Both the position numbers and the translations under genes were made by a program. This document shows, one piece after another, positions 23,901-29,420 of a stretch of DNA of 64,000 bases (position 1 is its first letter; each line of letters starts with the position of its first letter). The notes beneath the pieces were generated by a model that searched no databases, was not told the DNA's origin, and saw only the letters and a list, made by a program, of their open reading frames with translations. The DNA comes from Branchiostoma floridae (Eukaryota > Chordata > Leptocardii > Amphioxiformes > Branchiostomatidae): NCBI RefSeq assembly GCF_000003815.2, contig NC_049981.1, forward strand, positions 1,084,605 through 1,148,604. Direction: 5' to 3'.

Positions 23901-25472
23901 AAAAAGTCGTACAACGATATTGTTTTAACCGGAAAATACGAATATCGTAGACTGATTTTCGCTATTTTAAGGTACGTTTTTAGATACGATATTTTGACAC
24001 GGAAATGATGCCAAACGCAGTTGCACGTGCGGTGGGTTGTGCCCTTAGCTTTATAACGATATCTTGGCAAAGTGAATTTTGCTGCGTGGAATAATGTATA
24101 TCAATATTTTTGTTACGAGACGATATCGTATATGTAAATCGATATCGTTNNNNNNNNNNNNNNNNNNNNNNNNNNNNNNNNNNNNNNNNNNNNNNNNNNN
24201 NNNNNNNNNNNNNNNNNNNNNNNNNNNNNNNNNNNNNNNNNNNNNNNNNNNNNNNNNNNNNNNNNNNNNNNNNNNNNNNNNNNNNNNNNNNNNNNNNNNN
24301 NNNNNNNNNNNNNNNNNNNNNNNNNNNNNNNNNNNNNNNNNNNNNNNNNNNNNNNNNNNNNNNNNNNNNNNNNNNNNNNNNNNNNNNNNNNNNNNCGTAC
24401 TTCGTACATCAATCCTGCCCCTCTGTACGAAGTTACCCTTGTTTGCATGTTAACTTCGTACATCGTACATCAACCCTGCCCCTCTGTACGAAGTTAGATT
24501 TGTTAACTTCGTACATCGTACACCTAAAACAAGATGTGTTTATTTTTTCTTATATTGCAGCTCCGGAGGGAAAATATCCACTTGTCTGGATTGGGCTAAG
24601 ATGTGGCGGTGTTGCTTTCAAAAACCTGAAATGGACGGATGGGTCACCAATTTCCTTTACGAAATGGGCACCGGGTGAACCGCGCGGCCTATTGTCAAAA
24701 GAAAATTGTGTTGGGATGTACAGTAAGGTTTGTGTTTGCATATCACTTGGAAATTAATTAATACAATACACTAGAAGAGAATTTGAACATTAGATTATAG
24801 TTAAATTGTATAAATAGAGAATGCAAACTATTTTAAAAGTAAAAGTCGCACAGATGGTCCCCTGAGACTGGAAGAGAATAGAAAATACCGTGATCGGAAT
24901 ATGCCTTGAAATTTAGAGGTCTCCAATGAGAGTAGATGCTTTCTGGTGCGTTTCGGACACTTCAAATGGCAAGATAAAATAGAACAGTATTGGCAGATAA
25001 TCATTGTTTTTTGTTTGTAAATTTGGATTGTAAGTTCGCTACCGTGTGATATACGACTGTGGAAAACAACACTACAAGTGGTTCATCATATTTTATCTCA
25101 CCATTAAAATAAATGTTTCATTAAATTATTATTGTTCGAAAAAGCAGTGAGCGCTCATATTGAAATAAATTATATGCAATCCCCATTACAGATAAATGCT
25201 TATTTTTCAAATTATAATCTGACAGATTTGAATTACCTTCAAGCAGTAAATAAGGAGTGGCTGTCACCTTGTCTTCTTGTACATAACAACATAAAATCAA
25301 TTACAGAAATCAGCACTCATAATGTAGTTACAACACAACTAATAGTCTTCTGATGTTCACTTTTTAACAGTCCGGCAAAAATTGGTTTTTGGGAAGAGAA
25401 AGGAAGAGAGGAGAGTGGAACGATGAACCATGCGGGCGTCCGTATCCTTTCGTTTGCAAACGTCCAAAATAG
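4609..25472 (+). CDS. Gene model: type II membrane receptor with EGF array and C-type lectin head, optional kringle
   Basis: This entry joins the exons listed below into one predicted gene. Order: repeated cytoplasmic tail with two NPxY motifs, transmembrane exon, N-glycosylated stalk, 18 EGF-like exons, CTLD in three exons. A kringle exon lies between CTLD exons 1 and 2. Junction phases agree throughout: tail 1, TM 0, stalk 1, every EGF 1-1, CTLD 1-1, 1-0, 0-stop. The sum without kringle is 3438 nt, exactly divisible by three. The likely product is a cell-surface receptor or adhesion protein; ligand unknown. The 5' exon boundary and promoter are not visible. The first AATAAA after the stop is near 26084, weakly supported as a poly(A) signal. 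Three EGF exons have broken splice sites, so the mature mRNA probably lacks them. The joining of distant exons is inference; two adjacent genes remain possible. Confidence 0.65.
4771..5362 (+). repeat. Intragenic 300-bp tandem duplication
   Basis: Copy 1 begins GACGAAACAAATCGTGAAG and copy 2, 300 bp later, GACGGAACAGATCGTAAAG. Both carry TCAACGACTGATCCAAACGT-like and CATCATCTTC-like segments and the NPMYAAS motif. Copy 2 has an extra Ala-Asp before GLRANPMY. Both copies stay open, so the duplication is under coding constraint or recent. Confidence 0.9.
5934..5981 (+). repeat. (GT)n microsatellite in intron 1
   Basis: About 24 GT dinucleotides within the intron between tail and TM exons; the rest of that intron has no recognisable feature. 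Confidence 0.95.
6142..6260 (+). CDS. Receptor exon 2: transmembrane segment
   Basis: The exon begins after TCCACAG with phase 1 and ends before GTAATT with phase 0. It encodes a Cys-rich juxtamembrane stretch ([10 protein letters not shown]) followed by the hydrophobic segment [20 protein letters not shown] and then a polar segment NTQGHNIQM. The Lys-Arg on the N-terminal side and absence of a signal peptide upstream indicate a type II signal anchor. The clustered cysteines next to the membrane could be palmitoylated (inference). Confidence 0.75.
6455..6566 (+). CDS. Receptor exon 3: extracellular stalk
   Basis: The exon lies between CTTCAG and GTAAGT, phases 0 and 1, and encodes about 37 residues rich in Ser, Thr and Ile with two N-glycosylation sequons (NRT, NVT). 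It ends HSTD plus one base, which joins with the first EGF exon to give Asp. No domain is recognised; position and composition fit a short stalk. Diverged copies of its 3' part seem to lie in the next intron. Confidence 0.65.
7301..7360 (+). pseudogene. Decayed copy of stalk exon end (a)
   Basis: GCCAGCTCTGCTAGTACCGA...ACTGCTGTAAAGTAT resembles the stalk exon's AGCACTTCGGCTGATGTACC...ACTGATGGTAAGTAT, including a donor-like remnant. Similarity is by eye and partial. Confidence 0.4.
7411..7470 (+). pseudogene. Decayed copy of stalk exon end (b)
   Basis: ACTTCTGCTAGCACCGATTA then ACCACAGCACTGATGAATGT resembles the stalk exon end, with the donor GT changed (GATGAATG). Confidence 0.45.
7571..7625 (+). 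pseudogene. Decayed copy of stalk exon end (c)
   Basis: GCTGGTAGCACGTGCACCAT then CACCACAGTACTGAAGATAA resembles the stalk exon end followed by a degenerated donor. Confidence 0.35.
8714..8824 (+). CDS. EGF exon 1 (type A), lacks Cys4
   Basis: Phase 1-1 exon after TTTTACACAG encoding a calcium-binding EGF-like module that starts DVNEC. It has Cys1, 2, 3, 5 and 6, but the fourth is Tyr (GGYNYTC instead of GGYNCTC), which should leave Cys2 unpaired. The donor is GC (CAAG|GCGAGG). Without splicing the frame stops soon after. It stands alone before the first full ABCDE block. Confidence 0.75.
8950..9438 (+). mobile_element. LINE 3' end (C-terminal RT tail plus 3' UTR), copy 1
   Basis: The translated start ([20 protein letters not shown], then FRTSLAQSS and [15 protein letters not shown]) has the usual C-terminal pattern of CR1/L2/Jockey-like reverse transcriptases, R..IWN....I....S. 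It is followed by a 3' UTR with AGTATAAGCCAATATTACGG and a tail AACAAATAAAC. It is 5'-truncated and lies in the intron before EGF exon 2. Confidence 0.7.
9550..9660 (+). CDS. EGF exon 2 (type A)
   Basis: Calcium-binding EGF-like module [15 protein letters not shown] with all six cysteines and the Asp/Asn hydroxylation pattern C-x-N-x4-Y-x-C. Phase 1-1, acceptor TTTACACAG, donor GC (CAAG|GCGAGT). It begins the first ABCDE block and lies 232 bp upstream of the type B exon start. Confidence 0.8.
9782..9892 (+). CDS. EGF exon 3 (type B), acceptor mutated
   Basis: Encodes [15 protein letters not shown]... with six cysteines and a good GT donor (CAAG|GTGAGT). The acceptor reads TTTTTACACAT where the three sister B exons read ACAG, so the AG has become AT. 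The exon is open but is probably skipped or spliced at a cryptic site. Confidence 0.7.
10232..10737 (+). mobile_element. Full-length tRNA-derived SINE with 12-bp target duplication
   Basis: The 5' end has Pol III promoter-like boxes: A-box-like TAGCACAGTGGT and B-box GGTTCGAATCC. A ~400-bp body follows with CTTGGGAAAGGCACTTTACA and a terminal (GAT)n tail. It is flanked by GGTCGCAGAGCC on both sides. The sister intron near 15195 has the uninterrupted empty site (GGTCGAAGAGTCTAACCTC). The family is abundant-looking (second partial copy at 23.6 kb). I do not assign a published name. Confidence 0.88.
10805..10921 (+). CDS. EGF exon 4 (type C), donor mutated
   Basis: A 117-nt EGF-like exon, [17 protein letters not shown]..., with six cysteines and a two-residue longer first loop than types A and B. 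The acceptor TTTACACAG is good. The donor reads CAAG|ATGAGC, whereas its sister exon 12 has CAAG|GTGAGC, so the GT is lost. The SINE at 10.2-10.7 kb lies just upstream in the same intron. Confidence 0.7.
11091..11204 (+). CDS. EGF exon 5 (type D), one-codon insertion
   Basis: EGF-like module [15 protein letters not shown]... with six cysteines, good acceptor (CCATACAG) and GT donor. It has an extra GGT codon (DGGGY instead of DGGY), which lengthens the Cys3-Cys4 spacing and breaks the usual hydroxylation consensus spacing. Phase 1-1. Confidence 0.8.
11419..11529 (+). CDS. EGF exon 6 (type E)
   Basis: EGF-like module [15 protein letters not shown]... with six cysteines, acceptor TCACACAG and donor CAAG|GTGAGT. 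It closes the first ABCDE block. Phase 1-1. Confidence 0.82.
11608..11765 (+). mobile_element. LINE 3' end, short internally deleted copy
   Basis: The same LINE 3' sequence as copy 1, starting at CCAAATATACATAAAACTTC, with the stretch around the stop codon deleted (GAAATCCCAGAGGAG). It is fused to the E-type intron at exactly the same junction as the copy at 16069, so insertion or truncation preceded the block duplication. Confidence 0.7.
11873..11983 (+). CDS. EGF exon 7 (type A)
   Basis: EGF-like module [15 protein letters not shown]..., six cysteines, phase 1-1, acceptor TTTACACAG and GC donor (CAAG|GCGAGT). It opens the ABD block. Confidence 0.82.
12105..12215 (+). CDS. EGF exon 8 (type B)
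   Basis: EGF-like module [15 protein letters not shown]..., six cysteines, acceptor TTTATACAG intact, donor CAAG|GTGAAT. Phase 1-1. Confidence 0.82.
12552..12662 (+). CDS. EGF exon 9 (type D)
   Basis: EGF-like module [15 protein letters not shown]... with six cysteines. The usual PGWTG loop reads PRWTG (Gly to Arg). Acceptor CATACAG and donor CAAG|GTGAGT are intact. Its upstream intron has the type D sequence directly after type B, so type C is deleted from this block. Confidence 0.8.
12871..13365 (+). mobile_element. LINE 3' end, copy 3
   Basis: A near-identical relative of the copy at 8950, with the same C-terminal RT tail, stop, 3' UTR and AACAAATAAACAAACAATAA tail. 5'-truncated; intronic. 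Confidence 0.7.
13427..14441 (+). mobile_element. 5'-truncated non-LTR retrotransposon, second family
   Basis: Two frames interrupted by a short break encode the C-terminus of a reverse transcriptase [37 protein letters not shown], then a zinc-knuckle-like CKYC...HF...C with [19 protein letters not shown]. The 3' end is GCAATTAGCCCTCGGGCAAG followed by AACTTGCAATAAA. It is flanked by TATATT on both sides, and the sister introns near 9500 and 16440 show the uninterrupted site (GACTATATTATGGCAAGC). Other 3' ends of this family lie at 54.9, 55.6 and 58.6 kb. Confidence 0.85.
14493..14603 (+). CDS. EGF exon 10 (type A)
   Basis: EGF-like module [15 protein letters not shown]..., six cysteines, phase 1-1, acceptor TTTACACAG and GC donor. 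It opens the second ABCDE block and lies just after the LINE insertion. Confidence 0.82.
14725..14835 (+). CDS. EGF exon 11 (type B)
   Basis: EGF-like module [15 protein letters not shown]...CICITG..., six cysteines, acceptor TTTACACAG intact, GT donor. Phase 1-1. Confidence 0.82.
15258..15374 (+). CDS. EGF exon 12 (type C)
   Basis: 117-nt EGF-like exon [17 protein letters not shown]... with six cysteines, acceptor TTTACATAG and intact donor CAAG|GTGAGC. Sister of exon 4; its upstream intron preserves the SINE-free site. Confidence 0.82.
15544..15654 (+). CDS. EGF exon 13 (type D)
   Basis: EGF-like module [15 protein letters not shown]..., six cysteines, acceptor CATACAG, donor CAAG|GTGAGT. 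It lacks the extra glycine codon of exon 5. Confidence 0.82.
15880..15990 (+). CDS. EGF exon 14 (type E)
   Basis: EGF-like module [15 protein letters not shown]..., six cysteines, acceptor TCACACAG, donor CAAG|GTGAGT. Closes the second ABCDE block. Confidence 0.82.
16069..16375 (+). mobile_element. LINE 3' end, copy sharing its junction with 11608
   Basis: The same LINE 3' sequence from CCAAATATACATAAAACTTC through the AACAAATAAAC tail, without the internal deletion of the copy at 11608. The 5' junction TATTTCTCAG/CCAAATATAC is identical. Confidence 0.7.
16488..16598 (+). CDS. EGF exon 15 (type A)
   Basis: EGF-like module [15 protein letters not shown]..., six cysteines, phase 1-1, acceptor TTTACACAG and GC donor (CAAG|GCGAGT). 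Opens the final ABDE block. Confidence 0.82.
16725..16835 (+). CDS. EGF exon 16 (type B)
   Basis: EGF-like module [15 protein letters not shown]..., six cysteines, acceptor ATTACACAG, donor CAAG|GTGAGT. The A-to-B distance is 237 rather than 232 bp. Confidence 0.82.
17138..17248 (+). CDS. EGF exon 17 (type D), donor mutated
   Basis: EGF-like module [15 protein letters not shown]...CVCSPG, six cysteines and a good acceptor (CATACAG). The donor reads CAAG|TTGAGT where all other D exons have GTGAGT, so normal 5' splicing is lost. GQN also reads GKN. Confidence 0.72.
17474..17584 (+). CDS. EGF exon 18 (type E), last of the array
   Basis: EGF-like module [15 protein letters not shown]..., six cysteines, acceptor TCACACAG, donor CATG|GTGAGT (CQH instead of CQQ at the end). 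Its downstream intron lacks the LINE piece that follows the other E exons and leads directly to the CTLD. Confidence 0.82.
17871..18041 (+). CDS. C-type lectin domain, exon 1 of 3
   Basis: Phase 1-1 exon between TACATTACAG and GTATGT. It encodes the N-terminal part of a long-form [19 protein letters not shown], then W-DQANKHC and LGGKLTSI. Four cysteines are present; the one in KLCW is additional to the usual pattern. The final ACA-G joins in frame with CTLD exon 2 (T-APEGKY) and equally with the kringle exon. Confidence 0.85.
18042..20877 (+). other. Intron after CTLD exon 1, first part
   Basis: It holds a perfect 18-bp hairpin (separate entry), a 31-bp direct duplication of TCGTCTATGTG-TATAAAGAA near 19371-19432, and short AT- and G-runs near 20490 and 20580-20630. 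No exon is recognised. Confidence 0.5.
18507..18558. repeat. Perfect hairpin, 18-bp stems
   Basis: AAGTTAGTTAGAGCACCT and its exact reverse complement are separated by 16 nt. A third related piece (AGACGTGCTCTAACCAAC) follows near 18610, and GATGTGCTCTAAGTCAG occurs near 19331. It may be the terminus of a MITE. Confidence 0.85.
20878..22133 (+). mobile_element. 5'-truncated CR1/Jockey-like LINE with open RT fragment
   Basis: An uninterrupted ~330-codon frame begins at the RT motif [20 protein letters not shown], contains the catalytic YADD (LYADDSK), and ends with the typical tail [13 protein letters not shown] ~265-bp 3' UTR ends in ATAAATAAATAAA. The endonuclease and N-terminal RT are missing. 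It lies in the CTLD intron and encodes nothing for the receptor. The open frame suggests recent insertion. Confidence 0.9.
22230..22420 (+). repeat. Short degenerate repeat of GTTAAKCRTTA motif
   Basis: At least five diverged copies of a motif like TTCAACGTTAATCATTA / TTCACCGTTAAGCGTTAC occur at ~45-55 bp spacing. It directly precedes the ACTTCGTACA array. Confidence 0.55.
22430..22930. repeat. Tandem palindromic array of CTAACTTCGTACA / TGTACGAAGTTAT arms
   Basis: Units of about 75-80 bp contain the 13-mer CTAACTTCGTACA and its near reverse complement TGTACGAAGTTAT, separated by a GGGGCGGG-containing spacer. Arms are seen near 22431, 22575, 22611, 22746, 22774, 22792, 22821, 22862 and 22902. 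A related block in the other orientation lies at 24.4-24.5 kb across the N-gap. Confidence 0.8.
23158..23270 (+). mobile_element. Possible DNA-transposon end
   Basis: AGTCAAACCTGTCTATAGCG followed by GGCCACTATAGAGAGGTGTC resembles a terminal motif common in animal MITEs (CAGTCAAACCTGTCTATA..). This rests on general familiarity; the second end was not found. Confidence 0.35.
23332..23574 (+). CDS. Kringle domain exon
   Basis: A complete 81-codon kringle in one phase 1-1 exon, between AAACCAG and GTAAGG. Landmarks: [20 protein letters not shown], then [39 protein letters not shown]; six cysteines at canonical order. It lies between the first two CTLD exons on the same strand, and its phase would allow in-frame inclusion (TG-DCQV...PTC-APEG) or skipping. 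Kringles bind proteins or lysine-type ligands in other families. Here its role is unknown. It could belong to an alternative transcript. Confidence 0.88.
23586..23750 (-). mobile_element. 3' fragment of the tRNA-derived SINE
   Basis: The reverse complement of the SINE's last ~165 bp, including the GAT-rich tail, the TAAGGGGCGGTATAACC-type hairpin region and GTATCAGCCA-like sequence. It begins only 11 bp after the kringle donor. 5'-truncated. Confidence 0.8.
24150..24395. other. Assembly gap (246 N)
   Basis: A gap within the intron before CTLD exon 2, probably caused by the palindromic array seen on its right side. Confidence 0.99.
24396..24530. repeat. Palindromic array, right block
   Basis: Units of ~53 bp read TTAACTTCGTACATCGTACA, a CCCTGCCCC spacer, then TGTACGAAGTTA. 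These are the arms of the 22.4-22.9 kb array with shorter spacers and the GC-rich core in the opposite orientation. Confidence 0.8.
24561..24727 (+). CDS. C-type lectin domain, exon 2 of 3
   Basis: Begins after TATATTGCAG (phase 1) and ends before GTTTGT (phase 0). It encodes the CTLD core: [22 protein letters not shown] and ENCVGM. The long-loop motif is EPR rather than EPN or QPD, so classical mannose- or galactose-type calcium-dependent sugar binding is not predicted. An extra cysteine (LRCGG) may pair with the extra one in exon 1. Confidence 0.85.
25371..25472 (+). CDS. C-type lectin domain, exon 3 of 3, with stop
   Basis: Begins after TTTTTAACAG in phase 0 and ends at a TAG. It encodes [20 protein letters not shown] then [16 protein letters not shown] and the last two CTLD cysteines are conserved. 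There is no sequence after the domain, so the CTLD is the extracellular C-terminus. A paralogous copy of identical length lies inverted at 36992-37093. Confidence 0.87.
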   Translation, partial: SGKNWFLGRERKRGEWNDEPCGRPYPFVCKRPK

Positions 25473-26105
25473 AACGGACAGGATAAAAGTACAATTAGGG
25501 CAGTGCACCAAACCTACCACCACAAGGGGGTCCGTAGGATTTAGTGACGAAGGGGGGTTTGAAGGTCCAGCTTTGAGTTCACGTTTCTCATAATCTGCTG
25601 CGAAATGGCATTTGTTACTAACATGGCTGGATAAGGCACGCGATGTGCTTTTGTTGAAAATAGACTTTGGGCTCGAGCCTCACTTCCGCGTATACCTACG
25701 CGTTGGAAGTGCTTCGCCCCGTTGACCCAGATGCAACTTCTATCCGTTCTGTGGGCTGTGTTGCTATGCCTCGCGCGTTGCGTCAAAATCTGTGTTGGGA
25801 TTTAGTTTTAGCTTGAATATTCTCTTTCCGACAATATCCGTCATTTCCGTGGCTAAACTATAGGTGATGGGTTTAATTCAACGTCAAACTTTTTGCCAAA
25901 TCTTTTCCTTGAAAATTTCTAAAAGTAGAGAGGGTGAAGAAACTGAAACCCAGTTGAACTTAAAGCTGGAAGGATACCCTTTTCTCCAGTACATAGATTT
26001 TCTGCTTCAGAAGTACATGTGTACTTCCATTATAAGAGACGGCCTCTCGAAATGAGGGTGTGCAGCCTCGAATTTAGACCCCGAATAAACTGGGGTGTGC
26101 AACCT
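25473..26105 (+). other. 3' flank with ~0.6 kb absent from the inverted paralog
   Basis: The inverted paralog joins stop codon and downstream repeats within ~80 bp, while this copy has about 600 bp between them, unrecognised in sequence. The first AATAAA after the stop is near 26084. Confidence 0.45.
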
Positions 26106-26109
26106 TGGT

Positions 26110-26560
26110 CCAGATCACGTAGATTGGACAAAAAATTAGTGGTCTCATTTCTAGGATTTCAGCGTGTTCCTTTGGTAATTGCAAAGGCCACTGTTGACTT
26201 CTAAATTTGTTCAAGAAAACAATAGTCTCCATGAAGATGGAAAGTAGTTTGCATCGAAACTTAGTGGACCTTTTTTCATCTTTATGCATGCCTGGTGATG
26301 AAAAGAATAGTTTTGCCTCGATAAAGCAAAAAAGTAGTTTGCATTAAAAGTTAGTGGGCTTATTCTCGATTTTTTAAGGTATATCTAGTAGTGAGAGGCC
26401 ATTGTTGAGCACTAAAATTAGTAAAGACAATAGAATTTTTCTCGATAAAGATTGAAATTTGTTTGGATTGAAATGATTTGACTAAATCTCTAATGCAAGC
26501 CTAGTGATGGAAAATGCAAAGACCAATGATCGCTCCTCACTTAGGAAAGAAAATAATTGT
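26110..26560 (+). repeat. Degenerate ~110-125 bp tandem repeat downstream of the lectin exon
   Basis: Several diverged units contain TGTTGACTTCTAAATTTG, AAGAAAACAATAGTCTC, a GATAAAG-type segment and GCATGCCTGGTGATGA. The same repeat lies downstream of the - strand lectin exon at 36.4-36.96 kb, so repeat and exon were duplicated together. Confidence 0.65.
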
Positions 26561-26759
26561 GTTCTCTCCAGCAAACAAGAAAATAGTATGAATTGACGTT
26601 AGAAAACTTACGATGACAAAGACGTCTGTAAAAATGGTACTATGCTTATTTGGCTAACTGAAGAGCTATTCTTCCACTGGTCGTGCCAGAACAGGGAAGA
26701 TAGACATGTTTACAATATTCACAGGTACAGTGTACCGAAAAATACACCTAGCTCCTATC

Positions 26760-26925
26760 TACATGCTAAATGTACAGTGGGCCGCGGCTTCACATGTCGT
26801 CCTAAAGACTTCGACCCTTCTCAGTAGCGTGTAGGTCGAATGAGCTTGGATTCGAAGTCAGGACTTCTTTTACCAGAGGCAGGGCCGCTAACTACTAGAA
26901 ATACGCACGGTACCCACCTCTTTTT
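26760..26925 (-). mobile_element. Possible tRNA-derived SINE fragment
   Basis: On the - strand, TAGTTAGCGGCC (A-box-like) is followed ~35 bp later by ACTTCGAATCCAAG (B-box-like) and a non-tRNA body. No flanking duplication was identified. Confidence 0.4.
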
Positions 26926-27049
26926 GACTAATGCACGTCAAACAGAGATTAATGTTTTTTTTTTTTACTACAATTAAGTAGGGATTGAACGTTAGTGTTC
27001 TTATAGATGGAATGTTAATTGGGCTGTCTTAACTGGTGACACCTATGGA

Positions 27050-27260
27050 ATAACCGAGTCAGTTGATTGTTCGCCTTGCAGTTGGTAGTTCGTTCATTTG
27101 AACCCCCCGTGAGTCGTACCAAAGATATTACAACGCTACGTTTTTCTTTTTCTGCAATCACTTAGCACTTGGGAAAGGCCATGGTGGTTTACCACTAATA
27201 TTGGACTATCCCCATGCTGTTTTGATTGCACAAAGCACCGTGTCTCTGGGCTAAAGATGC
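27050..27260 (+). mobile_element. Possible tRNA-derived SINE fragment
   Basis: CTTGCAGTTGGTAG (A-box-like) and GTTCATTTGAACCCC (B-box-like) are followed by GAGTCGTACCAAAGATATTA and CTTGGGAAAGGCC. This arrangement is typical of invertebrate SINEs; ends are uncertain. Confidence 0.4.
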
Positions 27261-27299
27261 ATTTCTTTTGGCTCAGCAGACAGTGCTATATGCTTTTAT

Positions 27300-28790
27300 A
27301 GTCTTGATAGCGAGACCGCACGAAGGTTCTTATTGAGAAATCAAGAAATTAGTTTGGATTGAAAGTTGAATGAAAGATGATGATTTTTCTTGTAGCAGAA
27401 AACTTTTTTGTAGCGGAAAAAAATTGTATCGAGGCATCGAGGTTAATGGAAGTTCATAGAAGTTGTTATAGAATATTTTAGTGACATCAATCATAGCTGT
27501 GGAATTGTTTAGATGTCTGAAAAAAAGGAAAAGAACATAAGACAATGTAAAGTTAACTGCAATGTAGAAACATTACAATACCTTGCAAATTACTACGTAT
27601 TAGTGTTTCTTTCACTTGAGTCCCTCTCAATCATAGCCTGGCATAGGCTGCAATCTTTTCTGCAAATAAAAAATAATAATAACGATTTCAAAGGGATACA
27701 AACTTTAACGGTAGAAAATTAATGGTAATTTGTAAGAGAACATAGCATTTTTGCAGTAGAGTTTCTAACTTGCATGCTATTTGTATTTTGCTTTAACTAA
27801 GTTAAAGCTATTCGGAAGGTGATTGTAATAGATGGCTTGGACGGTCCAATTGAACCATTTAGCAAATCAATCCGCCATGAGATGTATTTCGTTTGACGAA
27901 CTTTATCCCACAAAGCTCTTTGTTATTTAACTTCTGATGGTAATGGACATTTATGCTGCTTTTATCGTAAATTATTGAAGTAACGAGTGTTAAAATCAAT
28001 GCAATTCAATCACTACGGGGAGTGCAAAGTTATTTTTTGTCTTCAAAACGATGGCTGCTAAGTACATCTTGGTCCCGCAAGATCATGAGACTAGGCCCAA
28101 TACTTTGATTTATGGGTTCAATGTTCACGTCTTTCTTTACGTATCAAGTGGCCATTGAATGAGTGAATGATGTTTGAAAAGTTTTTGCTTTTTTTTTGCC
28201 TCCAATAAAAGTGAAGTCTTGCTGCAGAAAAATATGAAAACGTGTATAGCATTTTGCATCATGTTTTTAGTCAGTTAACTAAGTAAATCCCCTTTAGGTT
28301 TTCAAACAGATGTAACCATTCAAGGGACCAAAACTCTAATTTCGTATTTCTAACGAGTTAAAATGGTAAATGCGTATGCCTTGAGAGTTTTAATAGTGTA
28401 TATCGTGTCTTGTTTACTTTCAAAAAGACGACTTTGTTTCAGTTGCGCCAAAGTGTTTTTCTGTATCTGAAGCTGTGAGTGGGATTTTATTATATTTGCT
28501 AGGTGTATAGCAAACTCTTATTGTAGTCCCTGTCTTTTTTTTTGGCATATGTATTTGATTAACATAGATTTTTGAACTAAGTATCCTTGCACAAAACCGA
28601 AACCTTTTCCATCCGAAACAGTTTGTGACAAGATGTGAAAATTTCTCAGATTCGACTGTACATTTTTTGCTTAAAAAAAAAAAAGAATTAAGTCCGGAGA
28701 AAAAATGATACAGGTTTTGCTATCACAAACTTTACCATTCAGAGCCACATACACAATGTCATGTTACATTTTAAGCAGTCTAAAATGATG
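27300..28790. other. No recognised gene
   Basis: AT-rich sequence with short ORFs lacking domains. A diverged piece resembling the 26.1 kb repeat lies near 27330-27370. Confidence 0.4.
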
Positions 28791-28859
28791 CCTTTTATTC
28801 AGAATAATAGTAACAAATCAAATGAAGGTATTCACTGCATTTATACTTTACGGCGTTAT

Positions 28860-29420
28860 ACAAGCTGTGCAACACAGGCCCACTGTCAACAAAAGTGAAA
28901 CAAGCCAGATGGACTATGTTCGGACACGTATTGAGGATGCCAACCAACACACCTGCCCAGCAGGCCTTGGAATTTGCCTTGATCGGCTCCAACAACTACA
29001 AAGCCCGAAAAGGAAGGCACTGCAAGAACCTTCTGGGCTTACTGAGGGCAGACCTCAAAGAAAGAGGACTCGGACCATTACGGTCAGAAAGGAAACTAAG
29101 GGAGCTCAGGGAGCTTGCAATGAAAAGGACGAAGTGGAAAGAGTTGGAGAAAGACTGATTGCAGCTGCAGGGTGTCCAGACCACTGCAGCAGCAGAACAC
29201 AGTGGACTACTACTACTATTCACTGCATAAAACGTGTCATTAAACTCCCCAGGCTGTTGTTTTTCTGTATCATTTGAGCCGTATATCTTCATATTTGTTG
29301 TACCACATGTATATGCATTGCTTTCTTATGATTGTATCTGTATTGGGATGGTGGCCTTGAAAAGGTGACCTTGACAAGGAACACCTGTTTCACCATACCA
29401 TCCACTGTTGTGGAAAAGCA
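28860..29420 (+). mobile_element. 3' end of a non-LTR element (ORF2 C-terminus)
   Basis: The frame ending at 29158 encodes ARWTMFGHVLRMPTNTPAQQA followed by KGRHCKNLLGLLRADL and LRELRELAMKRTKW. This is the familiar C-terminal tail of one group of non-LTR polymerases (R.RW...GHVLRM....PA). It is 5'-truncated, with a 3' UTR containing GGCCTTGAAAAGGTGACCTT. Not a host gene. Confidence 0.6.

Noticed and set aside
22430-24530. Functional loxP sites or vector contamination
   Set aside because: Arms match only partly, spacers are far from 8 bp, and copies are diverged and embedded in animal repeat sequence.
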